This document shows positions 11,739-23,064 of a stretch of DNA of 64,000 nucleotides, piece by piece; the first letter of the stretch is position 1; each line of letters begins with the position of its first letter. The stretch covers positions 12,798,803-12,862,802 of the forward strand of contig CM071599.1 of NCBI GenBank assembly GCA_036435485.1, in the 5' to 3' direction. A model generated the notes under the pieces. The model did no database searches and had not been told where the DNA came from. It was given only the letters and a program-made list of their open reading frames with translations. This DNA comes from Saposhnikovia divaricata (taxonomy: Eukaryota; Streptophyta; Magnoliopsida; Apiales; Apiaceae). A program made the position numbers and the translations under genes.

Positions 11739-11909
11739 CATAAAACTAGTCGAAAATGACAACTGTAAGTTGCAACTTCCAGTTTTCAGTTTTCGGTTGC
11801 ATATAAGGTTGCAACCTTATATGCAACTTCGATGCTATATAGGGGAGCAGACGAATTCCCGATTGCAAGTTCCAGTTTTCAGTTGTCATTTTCGACCAGT
11901 TTTTTGAAA
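11736..11909. mobile_element. 174-bp MITE with about 30-bp inverted repeats
   Basis: The left end TTTCATAAAACTAGTCGAAA and the reverse complement of the right end, TTTCAAAAAACTGGTCGAAA, match over about 30 bases ending in TGACAACTG. The inside is palindrome-like with CCAGTTTTCAG motifs. It lies within AT repeats, so a TA target duplication cannot be separated from its flanks. Related sequence recurs at 38370. Confidence 0.75.
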
Positions 11910-11920
11910 TATATATATAT

Positions 11921-12350
11921 CACTACGCAATAGATGACATACAGTAACACCACGACTGTGTTACCTTAGACCCTATATTCTGTTGCCAAAGGCCCAAAAA
12001 AGGCTAAGGTAACACCTTAGCTGGGATAGTTTTGTTCTATGTAGCCTTTGGAGTCTAAGGTAACACTTCGATATGCCTAAACTAACATTGCAATATTCGT
12101 GACCATAGACCTATACAGCAACACACTAAGCATTCTATAGCAACACCAAATCTATGTTACCTTAGATGTTATAATTTTGCAAAATTATTAATCAATTATG
12201 TGGGTCCCACATGTGGGACCCATATACTGTGCAACAGGTTTTAGTCTATGGTAACACCCATGTTACCTACTGCAACACACTGTGTGTTACCAATGAATGA
12301 CTTTTGTAACATATAAACAGTACCTAAGGTAACACCCTGAGTTCAACATA
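11921..12350. repeat. CACTA left subterminal repeats
   Basis: At least eight direct and inverted copies of GGTAACAC or GTGTTACC occur within 430 bp of the end. In En/Spm elements such motifs are the binding sites of the TNPA protein; that role is inferred here. Confidence 0.8.
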
Positions 12351-12591
12351 ATAAAAATTTAAAGCTTAAATATTGCATTTCCCATTAGAAAAACCAACAA
12401 ACCAAACCAATTCACATAAACCAACTACATAATCCCATCACAAAATAACCATGACATCCTCCAACACCAAACTACATAATCCCATCAAATCCGCCAACAC
12501 CAAGATTACAACATTAAAGTGCAGTAGAATAAATATTAAACACAAGGGAAATGCTAAGACACTAGTTCAAAAGGTTACATAATATGGATTT

Positions 12592-15500
12592 CTATGAGCT
12601 AGGACCGTCGGTCACGGGAGTACCATCTCCCACCGTGTCACTAGAAAATATGGCACAAGTTTCACCCAAATCAATCTGCAGGCTTGGGTTTGCTTCAGCC
12701 AATTTTTTGAGGGAAAATGTCAAGTTGTCCTGGACCTTCTGATTGACCTTGGCATCCACTTCTTCATTGACCTTCCTTTGTAGTTTCACTTCCATGTCGT
12801 GAACAAGGTTCTGTCGTATCTTTTTTGTCAACTCTTCTATGTACGAATCTGTTGGAGCTGGAGTCTGGGAAGAAGTTTTGATGACCCTTGAGTCATGTCT
12901 TCCTATAAGCCAACCAGGACCATGAGATTTTCCACCTGAAATTAGCTCCTCAATACCATCAACTCCTTCGGATGACTCGAGTCTGTTCTGAATCGTTTCC
13001 TACAAAACAAAACAACATCGTACATGGAAATAAATAATTAACAAAATAAGGTAAAATACGGATTTAAGGGATTGACAAAAAATACAGTTACTTACAATTC
13101 TGAAGTTCATTACTTCAGGATTAGCCTGGTATTCATGTACAGGCTTGCGCTTTCGAGTTTTAGAAAAAACTACGGCCTTAGTTAGCTCAAGTGCGGGGTT
13201 CTTTTTTTTCTAGAAAAAAATCAACAAAACAATATGCAGATCAACATAATATAATTCAAATTATCTAACAATATGGATTTAGGTTCTTGCACACAGATTA
13301 TCTAACAATGTGAAAGCAATTAAATAATATAATTCAAATTGCTTTACCAACAAATAACTTTAATCTACATATTACAGATTTTCTAATATATATATTGGTA
13401 CAAATTTTATAAAATTTTGTATCTAATTACACAACATATTGCAATGTTTGCTAATTGTATCCAATAGAAAAAATTGAATTAAATTAAATCGATCAACTTA
13501 AAACTAATGTTTCTCAAGAATACGTCTATTTTCAACTCGCTTATCTAAATAACTACGACCCTAAATTAAATGAAATTAAATTTAAGGAAGTGATTCTCTC
13601 AACTATATAATTTACAACTCTAAAAAAGATTGATATATTAATTACTAACAATTCTCTTATTCATTTTTTAGGAACGTACCATCTTGTGTTTAACTTGGGA
13701 AAATAGTTTTGGACCAACAGTGTGTGTGTCCTTGTACTCACGACGACTTTTAGTATTTTTCTCGGCCTTCGCCTACAAAAAAACATGAAAAAATTAGCAT
13801 CAGTTTATGTCACTGGAAATTGACCAAATATCAAACTTGCAGAAAATAGTACCAATTTTAAATTTTACGTATACCTGAACTTCAGGATCTCCCCAATACT
13901 GTAAGAGCAACTTGAATTCCTCAAGTGGAATTTCCTAAGGCTTATTTTGTATTCTCTCCTCATCAATTGCAAAAGCCGTATAATGATCCCTCTTAGTTTG
14001 ACTCTTGTACCCCTGCCAAGACTGCTGTATTGTCTTCAACGCCCATTTTCGATATTCCTCGGGGATGATAAAATGTTGCTTACATGGAAATGAAACATAA
14101 AAAAGGAATAAATAAATCTTTAATGCCAGTTGATCAACATTATTTACGTAGGGATAAATTAAAATTATAGCAAAAAATAAAATAAATTGATTAGCTTGGT
14201 ATAATTCCAAAAGATGTCCTTTAGGCTTTCCGGAACATGTTCCTATGAAGCATAAGTCGGTGGCACACACCTCCTTAGTGTCCCCAAAAAGTTACTCAGT
14301 TCAGAAATTCTTTTGTCATCATCTGACACAGGCTGGAACTTCTCGTTCAATGAGATAACAACCCTTTTCTCAAACGGCCTTGTATGTACTTTATCCATCC
14401 TTGTTTTCCCTCATGGTCGTTTAGGAACTTGGAGTTTAAGTACCGAGTTTATAACATATATATGAATAAAGAGTTAGTTAAACCAGTACACTATACAAAC
14501 ATGCATATAGTCGACAGTAATTACTACAAACATCAAATAAAGTAAAAATGCCCGAACCTGCAGGTCCATCTTCTTCATTTTCGATAAATGGCATGTCGGT
14601 TTCCGGAACTCTGTTAGTTTTAGTTCCACTTCCACTTGCAGCAACATCATTACCAGCTTGTTTTCGTTTGCGTTCCTACATAGCAAGGTAATTGGCCATT
14701 GTACCAACTCCTTCTGCACATGGTAACTGAATTTGTGCAGCAGGCTGTACAAGCACTGGATTTGCTGCAACCTTCTCACTCGTATCATTCTGAGTTGAAC
14801 CCTTTTCCGTTGTAGTCACAACACTAGCTCGCAAGCGAGTAGTTTGTCCTGTATGAAGCTTTTTTTCTTCTTCAATTTTTTGGTTTCCTGAAAAATATAT
14901 AGAATTAGTACTATCTTCATTTTTTGTAGTTATTGTGATTAATTACAAAAATATGTATTTTTGTAATTACGATACACCTTAGGCACAATTTCTGAAGTAT
15001 CGTCTTCATTTTGTTCATCATTTTCTGGAACATATGCATCTTCATCTCGCATCTTTTTTCCCTTTGTTCTTCTTCATTTCATCTACCACCCCAGTAGCTA
15101 ATGCAGGCAAATTTAAAGCCTTAAGCTTTTCATTGTTCCTCTGGATATTTCTATATTTAATCAGTTCATACTCTGTTAACTTTAATGGTGTTACCGAAGA
15201 TGTTAGTGGCGGTGGAGGTGGTAGGTTTTCAGACTGCACATAATCGAAAGAAACATATGAGTGAACTAGCAAAACATTTGGAACATTGATAAGATCACGT
15301 AATCAAAATATGATTCAAGTCTTCTAACCTGAACGTCATTCTCATCCATTTTTTCAGCTTCATCTCTAGGATTATGTAAATCCAGTTTCCTCCGAACACT
15401 TGCAGACTTCACATTCACATTTTCATCACTGGCTTGTTGATTATTGAACGGTGTCGACTTTCGAGCACCCTTCTTTTCAGTTGACTTAGGCTTTTGCTTG

Positions 15501-16980
15501 CTTATCAAATCATTGATTTCTGGTCTAGCACTTGTCGGCCGTGCTGACTTCCTAGCACTAGTAACCTCAGCACTTTCATTTGACTTTCGATGACTCTTGA
15601 CTTCAGTTGGAATCGTCACTTGTGCATTATTTAGCCGTGCAGACTTCCTAGGACTGCATACTTCAGTACACTTCTTATTTCTTTGCTGCTATTGCAATTG
15701 ATGAGTGGTCACGAATTGACGTTTCAATACTTTTGTTGCTGCAATAATACATTTAAATCATCAGTACAATTACAAAATCAAAGCAATACATGCATGATCT
15801 CATACATATACAAATATCTATCAGGATACATAGTAAAACATATATCTTGGTAATAACATGAGAAACGAAATTAAATATGACAGCAATTACTTAAATAGTG
15901 AAAATAATTGAGTTGATAAAATTATTTATCAAGAAAGAACACACAAAGGACCCCAGCATGTAGTAACAATTACCATAACATTAGAATTTTTTTTTAACAA
16001 GTGACTATGTAAAAAAATTTATACCTTCAAATACATTAGGCCTTGGCCGGATGACTACATGCGGCTGCATTTGCTGTAGTGGCTCAAATTTAGTATCGAT
16101 GACATTGTCAATATAAAAATCCATGTTGTCAGCATTTTTAGTATCTTTAACTACGTCCCCATCATTTACCACCAATTTCCACTCCTCTTCCTCATTGTCA
16201 CTTCTTTTATAATTCCACCAACTTCAGTGTATTTGAGATCATCCTTAATATGTTCCATGAGCACCGAGTAGCAAAACAAGTCAGGATCTACGTTCATGAT
16301 CATAGTCTCATTTTCACCAACATACTGTCCATTAGAGCCGACAATTTCGTACACGACACGAAAACACGACACGAAAACGACACGAAAATTACGGGTTTGG
16401 GTTGACCTTTTTGGTACACGAACACGAAATTACACGGATGAATTTAGTGTCGGTTTTGGGTTTACCCTTGGGTACACGACACGAAACGAAAATACACGAA
16501 ATAAATAAATATTTAAATAAATATTTTAAATTATATAAATATATATTATAAATAAATATTACATATTTAACTTTTTTACAAACTAAATAGAAAATACACG
16601 GAAAGTACACGAAAAGTACACGAAAAGTACACGATTTTTATTTCGTTTTCGTGTAAACGGAAAGTACACAAAATATTTCGTGTACTTTTCGTTTCGTTTC
16701 GTGTTTACACGAAATATTTCGTTTCGTCTTCGTTTTAAAATTTGACTACACGAATTAATTTCGTTTCGTGTTCGTTTTGGTCTCTTGGTACACGAAACAC
16801 GAAAGTACACGACACGAAGTACACGAAACGAAATGAATTGCCAGCTCTACTGTCCATTCTGAAATTTTCCCATGTGGTGAAATCTGAGATTGAATACCTT
16901 TTCTCTCATCCTATAAGAATAGTAGAAAATTACATTAGAAAAGATACAAAAAAACTAAGCTCAAAAATTGCAAAGTAAAT
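12592..16980 (-). pseudogene. TNPA-like CACTA accessory gene (Transposase_24 type)
   Basis: A multi-exon gene reading leftwards. Recognisable parts, in order: an exon around 16160-16915 interrupted by a MITE; a basic serine/lysine-rich exon near 15266-15640; segments near 15040-15240 and 14474-14790; a stretch near 14280-14400 with ISLNEKFQPVSDDDKRISEL then SNFLGTLRR; an exon near 13935-14070 with IPEEYRKWALKTIQQSW, both typical of plant Ptta/En/Spm accessory proteins; and a C-terminal coiled-coil exon at 12592-12831. Exon limits are approximate. The MITE in its 5' exon and the gypsy fragment upstream make it non-functional as it stands. Confidence 0.6.
16334..16848. mobile_element. 515-bp MULE-type MITE rich in ACACGAAA repeats
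   Basis: Perfect 10-bp target duplication ACTGTCCATT at 16324-16333 and 16849-16858. Ends AGAGCCGACAATT and, inverted, AGAGCTGGCAATT. The interior is made of ACACGAAA-like repeats in both orientations, giving a fold-back character. The duplication length and ends fit non-autonomous Mutator-like elements. It interrupts a CACTA accessory-gene exon. Confidence 0.85.
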
Positions 16981-16994
16981 ACACAAAGAAGCAG

Positions 16995-17445
16995 TGGAAT
17001 TCTGGGGGCTTAAGTAAATCTCAAATGACTTTTCCATCTCCTTAATCCAGGCTCTTGCCTCGACTGGGTCAGCTGATCCATGGAATTCTGGGGGCTTAAG
17101 GGACTTAAAGGCCCTGAAGGAGTTTTCCACAGTACTGTTGTTTCCCTGGGGTGGTTGGGGGTAACGGTTCAAATTTTGCCTAAGTAGATCCATAAACTAA
17201 CCCATGGGGTCTCTATCCTGGTTCTCCCCTTCTTGCTCAACTTCAATTTCTTCCCCTTCTACTTCTTCTTCGAATTGTCCAGTGAAAAATGTTTCGTCTG
17301 ATGTCCCATACTGGGAATCCTCTTGCTCATTATAATCCTCATCTTGCGCTTCATCATATTCGGGATCTTTCCTATGTTGATTGTGACTTTCTTGATCGGT
17401 AGACTCACGGGGGTTAGCCCTAGTTCCCATTCTTCGCAGAGGCAT
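16995..17445 (-). pseudogene. Gypsy gag, N-terminal fragment
   Basis: The frame opens with an acidic, charged N-terminus (from 17445) and, after a TAG stop at 17197-17199, continues in the same frame into FRAFKSLKPPEFHGSADP and ARAWIKEMEKSFEI, the usual start of a plant gypsy gag domain. It ends abruptly at the broken edge of the element. Confidence 0.8.
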
Positions 17446-17865
17446 CTTATTAAAAATTTGGACAATTACACATTAGGTTTATTTACCTGTTTTAAAGGAT
17501 TTCTCCTTGCAAAATCGATACATATTTGGATTTACGATCCCACAGTTCTATATCTCAAGGCAACTTAATCGCAAGCAGTACGTGCAGTAAATAAGCTAAT
17601 AAACTGGTGAACGCATCACAACAGTACTGAAATGACTGAAAGGAAACAAATATATACATAGTGCTGAAAGATACATCATCTGAGTCACATCGACAGTTTA
17701 AGAGTACAACCGTCCTACCAACATCTAGTCAAAAGTAAAATATGCTGTCTATCCGTCTAGTCAATAAAAGGGAAACTAAATACAATGAAACTATCCCACA
17801 AAAGTCGGCATTACTATGTCCGTACATGACTAGAAGACTAGACTACTACATCACTGTCTCTGAAA

Positions 17866-18747
17866 TCAGCCACCAGTGGAACCCAAAGCCCTAACCCTCA
17901 TCATAGCAATGCGAAAGATCTCCTCAGCATCAATCCTGGATACCCTGCCCTCTCCATCAGTAGGTAATCCTCGAACCCTCATCCTGGCCTTCAGCTCAAT
18001 ACGGGTCACTACCCTATGCATCTCTCGAGCTCTAGCACACCTCCCACCGCCCTGGCATCCCAACCTAGCAACTCTCTCAGCCGCGAGCTCCGCCCTGGAC
18101 TCTACTAACTTGGCCTCATCCACTGCTAAGTCTGTAGAAAGTATGCTCACAACCCAGTTATGCACACACACTGGTATCCCCTCTATCGGAATATGGGGTG
18201 GGGTAGATGGCTCTGCTGGAGGTGCGGCCTCTACCTGCTGCAGCTCGGGGGTCAGCTCCTCAAACTCCTCAGAAACAGGGCTCACACGCAAGGGTAGTGG
18301 GGTAGGGGCCTTCTCGGTAGAGAGTGGTGGTATATGATGTCCTGAACACCCAATAGCATCATCAACATCTCCCTCAGTACCCTCATCCACTGCCTGCTCT
18401 AAAACTGCATCCATAACCTGCTCAGTAGTCATATCGGTGTCCTCCTCCATAACCCTAACATCAGATATCGCCCGGATCTCCTCCGGATCCTCATCATCAG
18501 ACTCCTCACTAATAACCTCGGTATCCTCAGCTATTTGGACCCCCTCCGGGTCCTCCTCCTCAGACTCAATGACCTCGGTATCCTCGGCTATCGGGACCTC
18601 CTCCGAATCCTCATCTCCCAGACGCTCATAATAGGGATCTCTGGTCCTGAACAAGTCATTAGAATCAACCACCGCCCTATCCTCGGCGGCCTGGATTGCC
18701 TCATCGTGCTGTCTCTCAAACGCCTCTGGATCGGAGATGTCACTCGC
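17866..18747 (-). CDS. Acidic leader frame between primer site and gag of the gypsy fragment
   Basis: About 290 codons open on the minus strand with no convincing ATG near the head; an AG splice acceptor context lies at the upstream stop (18748-18750). The product would be very acidic, with three imperfect copies of a unit containing DTEVI followed by Glu/Asp runs, then a basic, arginine-rich C-terminus. No known domain was recognised. It may be a spliced exon or an extra leader ORF of this gypsy family. Confidence 0.4.
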   Translation of the reverse strand, partial: ASDISDPEAFERQHDEAIQAAEDRAVVDSNDLFRTRDPYYERLGDEDSEEVPIAEDTEVIESEEEDPEGVQIAEDTEVISEESDDEDPEEIRAISDVRVMEEDTDMTTEQVMDAVLEQAVDEGTEGDVDDAIGCSGHHIPPLSTEKAPTPLPLRVSPVSEEFEELTPELQQVEAAPPAEPSTPPHIPIEGIPVCVHNWVVSILSTDLAVDEAKLVESRAELAAERVARLGCQGGGRCARAREMHRVVTRIELKARMRVRGLPTDGEGRVSRIDAEEIFRIAMMRVRALGSTGG

Positions 18748-18905
18748 CTACACAATACGAACTATGTTACTCTCATGATACTTAAAAAGTTCCCGTAAGG
18801 GTTTTAGGTGAACTTGGCAAGAGTTCTTATTATCTTAGTGAATTTATTATTATATAACATCGTATCATCTCTTGGGATACATAACTCTCGCTCTGATACC
18901 ATTTC

Positions 18906-20758
18906 TGTAACAGCCCCAAATCCAGGGTCGGGGAGCTAGTCGTTACGGTCTTAATTTCCATAAACAATCCTTGACTTGAGTCCAAATAAATAAACATATG
19001 CTGTGACCCCACAATAATATCCAATCATACACACACACACAACCAGTTATAGTCCCAGAGATGAAATTGAAATAAGTCTCTACTAATTGAATTCATAAAT
19101 ATAATTATTACAACCCAAAATGATCGCAACATAAGTTTAAAACTTCTTGCCATTGATTAACATTAATTATACATATAACTAAGGCTGAAAAAAAAAGCTA
19201 CCGGTCTAGGCTACCTCAGTAATGGCAGCGATAAACTCAGCGGGTAGCCTTCTGGCTGGAGCCACCTGCTTGCGCTGAGTGCGCCTTACGCGGCCCATCA
19301 GACCTAACTGTTGTTGTGATATAATAAATAAAGCAAGGGTGAGCAATAGCCCACCAAAAGTAATATATATGTGAACAACAATATATATATATATATATAA
19401 CAATTGAAATATCTGTGAAACCATATGCCATGCATTAACGAACATAGTACCAGTATAAGGTAAACGATGAAGTTGCAAGGTAAGCAAAGGTACTTTCAGT
19501 TTTGAACAATTCTCAAACCCTGTCAACAAGAGTGATACTTCATGTTGCAGACAATAAATAAATTTGGATGATGAACTAATGCCGGAGTATTCACCGCGCC
19601 CGCTGTTCCAATCCTTACCATGATCAGTCACAGATTGTACAGCTCAAATTAGTTTTACTACCAGTAGAAGGAAGAACTGACAGATTTACTTGTCTACCGC
19701 CCTGTTAGATCTCCCCGGCCAACGATTGGGCCAATGGGATGGACCGGCGCTACTCGGCCTCTTACACAACTCCTAGTTCGAATAGAATCCATGACTCTGA
19801 AACGTAAAGTTCGTTCTCCTTTCCCCAAGTATGATACTTGTTGATAAGACTCCACAAAGTAGCCGTATCTAGTTGGAAAGGAAAATTCACCAATATTTCC
19901 CAAGCTATTGCTTGTTAATGGATATCAACTTGTTCCAACCACCTTACCCCTCGAATGATGAGGAAGTAATAACAGATTCAAATGGATAAATAGCAATCAA
20001 GTTGCGAGTGCAAAGAATAGTTTTAAAGAACTTATGACCGGGAAGTCCAACAAAATAAATAACATTTCTCAAGTAAGGTTCCCTTATAATTTGAAAAATA
20101 GATTTGAATGAAGAACAAAAGTTTTGAGAACCTTCCTTGATAAAATAATAATAAGACTCAAAAATAATTTAGATAATATTTGAAGATCGAAGATAATATC
20201 TGAATGAAATAAATCATTTTTAAAATCGTTGAAAGAATTAAATGGATATTCAAAGAATATTTTAAATATAAAATATTGCTCCAAATAACCTTCGAATAAA
20301 TATTCAAAATAATATTCATTAAATAATGAATATGCAAAATAATAATATTTATTAAATAAATTAAACTCAAATGAATATTCGAAATAATATTCATTAAACA
20401 AATAATGATCAACTGAATATTCGGAATAATATTTATTTAATATTCCTCGACTGAGGTAATACTCAAATAACATTCCTCAAAAAGATTTATAATATCGAAT
20501 AACAATCCTCGAAATAATAATATCCTGTCACTGGAATCCCTCCGGTTTTCCATGACTTCAAAATACCGACTCCCGGTCTATACTTGAAGAATGAAATCAT
20601 ATGCCCTTCACTAATTCACTAAGGGTCTTAGCAATATCCGGCTTATAACTGATATATTATCTATCTATCTTATAAGCCAACATTAAGTCAGGGAACAAGT
20701 ATCACACTATAACTTGAAAGTAGGCATGGATGCTATGGCATATGTATAACAAAATCAA

Positions 20759-20800
<42 letters not shown>

Positions 20801-23064
20801 CACAACAACAGTTCCAAAGTATTGGAAACTTGTCTGGTAGTCGAGTAGGGGTAGCGTGTCCTGGGTCAGCTCGGTGATCTATAAACAGTCAAAGTATTCG
20901 AGATTAATCACTAACGCTTTTCAAAGGTTAAGTATATATTTAACTTAGGTTAAAAACATGTTTTCAAATTATCTCGTTATACACCCTCTAGCGTAACTCT
21001 CATTAACACCGTTATGACCCGACATTTGTTCGTTATTAAGGCTTGTCATTACACTTACCCTTGGTAGGTACTTATGCCACAAAAGTGCTAAGGTCGGTCG
21101 TTTACTAAAAGAGATTATACCTCGAGGATTATTGATCGTTTTCTAAGTGATTTTCCAAAGTTATAACCACATGTTCTTTTTAGGGGTTCATTCGTACTTA
21201 ACCCTGATTCGAACATTTTTATAAAATCGAAAAACGATCCGTTTGACATAAGGTTTTCTCTCACACCTTCCTTATGATCTTTAATATTTAATTATCAAGA
21301 TTTGGCACTGAATTACTTATTTTACAGGGTTCAATTTCAGTTACGAACTCGCACTTACGGTTTCAAACCACTTTTACTAATTTGACCATAATTCCTAAAC
21401 CGTAAGTCCGTTTGCTTCGATTCTCGTGCCAAAACGATCTATGACTCGAGATCTACAAGTGTATGTCATTTATTCATCAAGGCCAGAAAATTATCTCAAC
21501 TGTTATGCATGAATTTTTAAGGGTTAACGAAATTTCAGCATTACGACGGCTATAAATCGAACGTTTCTAAATTGTTACATCAATCACCAAGCCACACCGG
21601 GCATACCATCAATCTTACACACATAATACTCATCTTTAACAGTCCAAGAACACTTACTTCATCATCATATTCATCATCTCTCTTAGATCAATAAAGCTAA
21701 CTACATAATCATGCTTTCATGCTTGTATTAACACTATAATCATAACTAAGTTAAAAACCATCAAGAACATGCATAATCTCAAAGTAAGATCTAGGGTTCT
21801 TAAGAATTATACCTTCCTTAGAGAGTGTACTAGCCTTACTAAGCTTGATCTAGTCCTTGTATAGCCTTATAATAGCTTAGATCAACCAAAGAAAACAAGA
21901 AATCAAAGATTAGTTCTTGGAAGTACTATTCATCATCAACTTTGATGATTTATTTGAAAATGAAAGAAGTGGAATCTAAGGCTCAAATTTGGAGGATAGC
22001 TATGATATGAAATATAGTACTTACCATAAAAATCTCAAGATCAAACAATGGTTGAAAGTGGGATTTTGATTTTGATTTTGAATTTCTTGCTTGGGCCGAA
22101 TGGATGTAAAATGGAGAGAATGGAGTGGTTTGCATGGTTGCTTGCTTTGTTCTCATCTAATGTGTATTATTGATGTGTATGTAGATAATATCTTGCATAA
22201 AGTACCTTTAATAAAGGGATTATGTCATGGATGATGCTAAACAAGTGGACAAGTGTCTTGATCTTGTGGTAAGATGAGGTGATTATGCTAACTAAGTGGT
22301 TTGATGTCTAATGTTGCTAGTTAGCTTGTAACTACTTAGTTCCTTGATCATATCTACTTGCACATGCATGCATCCTGGCTTTCTGCTTGTTTCTTTGTCC
22401 GGTTATTGCTCAATTTCATTGATCGTTCGGAGGAATATCTCAAGCATTTCTAGTTAGGGTTTTACCGGAAACCGTCTTAATATTTTTGCTCACATCTTTA
22501 ATCCTCCTTTATAATTCTTGAATTTAAATCCCTTAAATCTTTTTAATAAATCCTTAAATCCTTCAGTGTCCAGGGAAATCTCGGAGAAAATAAAAGTGCT
22601 ATTTTTCTGAATCCGATATCGTTTACATACACTTATATTGCCTATTGGTCACTAATACGAACTCAGAAATCCGTTCCGAATACTCCTATATAGCGTTGTC
22701 TAATAATATTCCAATTTCCACCAAAAACACTATTCATCACTTATTCTCTCTTTAATTCTTATAATTAGAAAAATGTCCTTGCGCTTTCTCGAGCGTTCCT
22801 TAACCCTTTTACGGAACCACTGGACTTATAACAAATATCGATTTTGATGACATGAGAATAACCTTCCTCTTTGGAATTTACCATATCTTACTTATCCAGG
22901 AGATAGATTATTCTTATCTAAGTTGTCAACCAATTGCATTGTTCATGGCATATAAACATTTGAATCAAAATCCTTTCCATATTCATTTATTAGAACCACT
23001 GTTACACTTATACTCCATTACATAATAGAAGTTTTAATTAATACCAAAAATCTGGGTTCTTACA
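18906..23064 (-). repeat. 4.16-kb gypsy LTR
   Basis: Starts TGTAAGAACCCAG and ends GGGGCTGTTACA on the minus strand, with the primer-binding site 4 bases further on. It includes AT microsatellites near 19380-19400 and 20763-20797 and an AT-rich tract at about 20080-20520. Several open frames of 60-140 codons inside look random. LTRs this long occur in some chromovirus and Tat/Athila lineages; too little coding sequence remains to decide. Confidence 0.8.

Larger units (their letters stand above)
16995..23064 (-). mobile_element. Truncated Ty3/gypsy element with a 4.16-kb LTR
   Basis: On the minus strand: an LTR (23064-18906), a GAAA spacer, primer site TGGTATCAGAGCGAGAG, a long leader with an acidic frame, then the start of gag, which stops at 16995. 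The rest of gag, pol and the second LTR are missing. The LTR end abuts TNP2 coding sequence at 23065. At the broken end a 20-base piece of gag is repeated. Confidence 0.85.

Noticed and set aside
19206..20473. Open frames of 60-140 codons in the 4.16-kb gypsy LTR.
   Set aside because: Tyr/Ile/Phe-rich products of AT-rich DNA with no domain; LTRs of this kind are non-coding.
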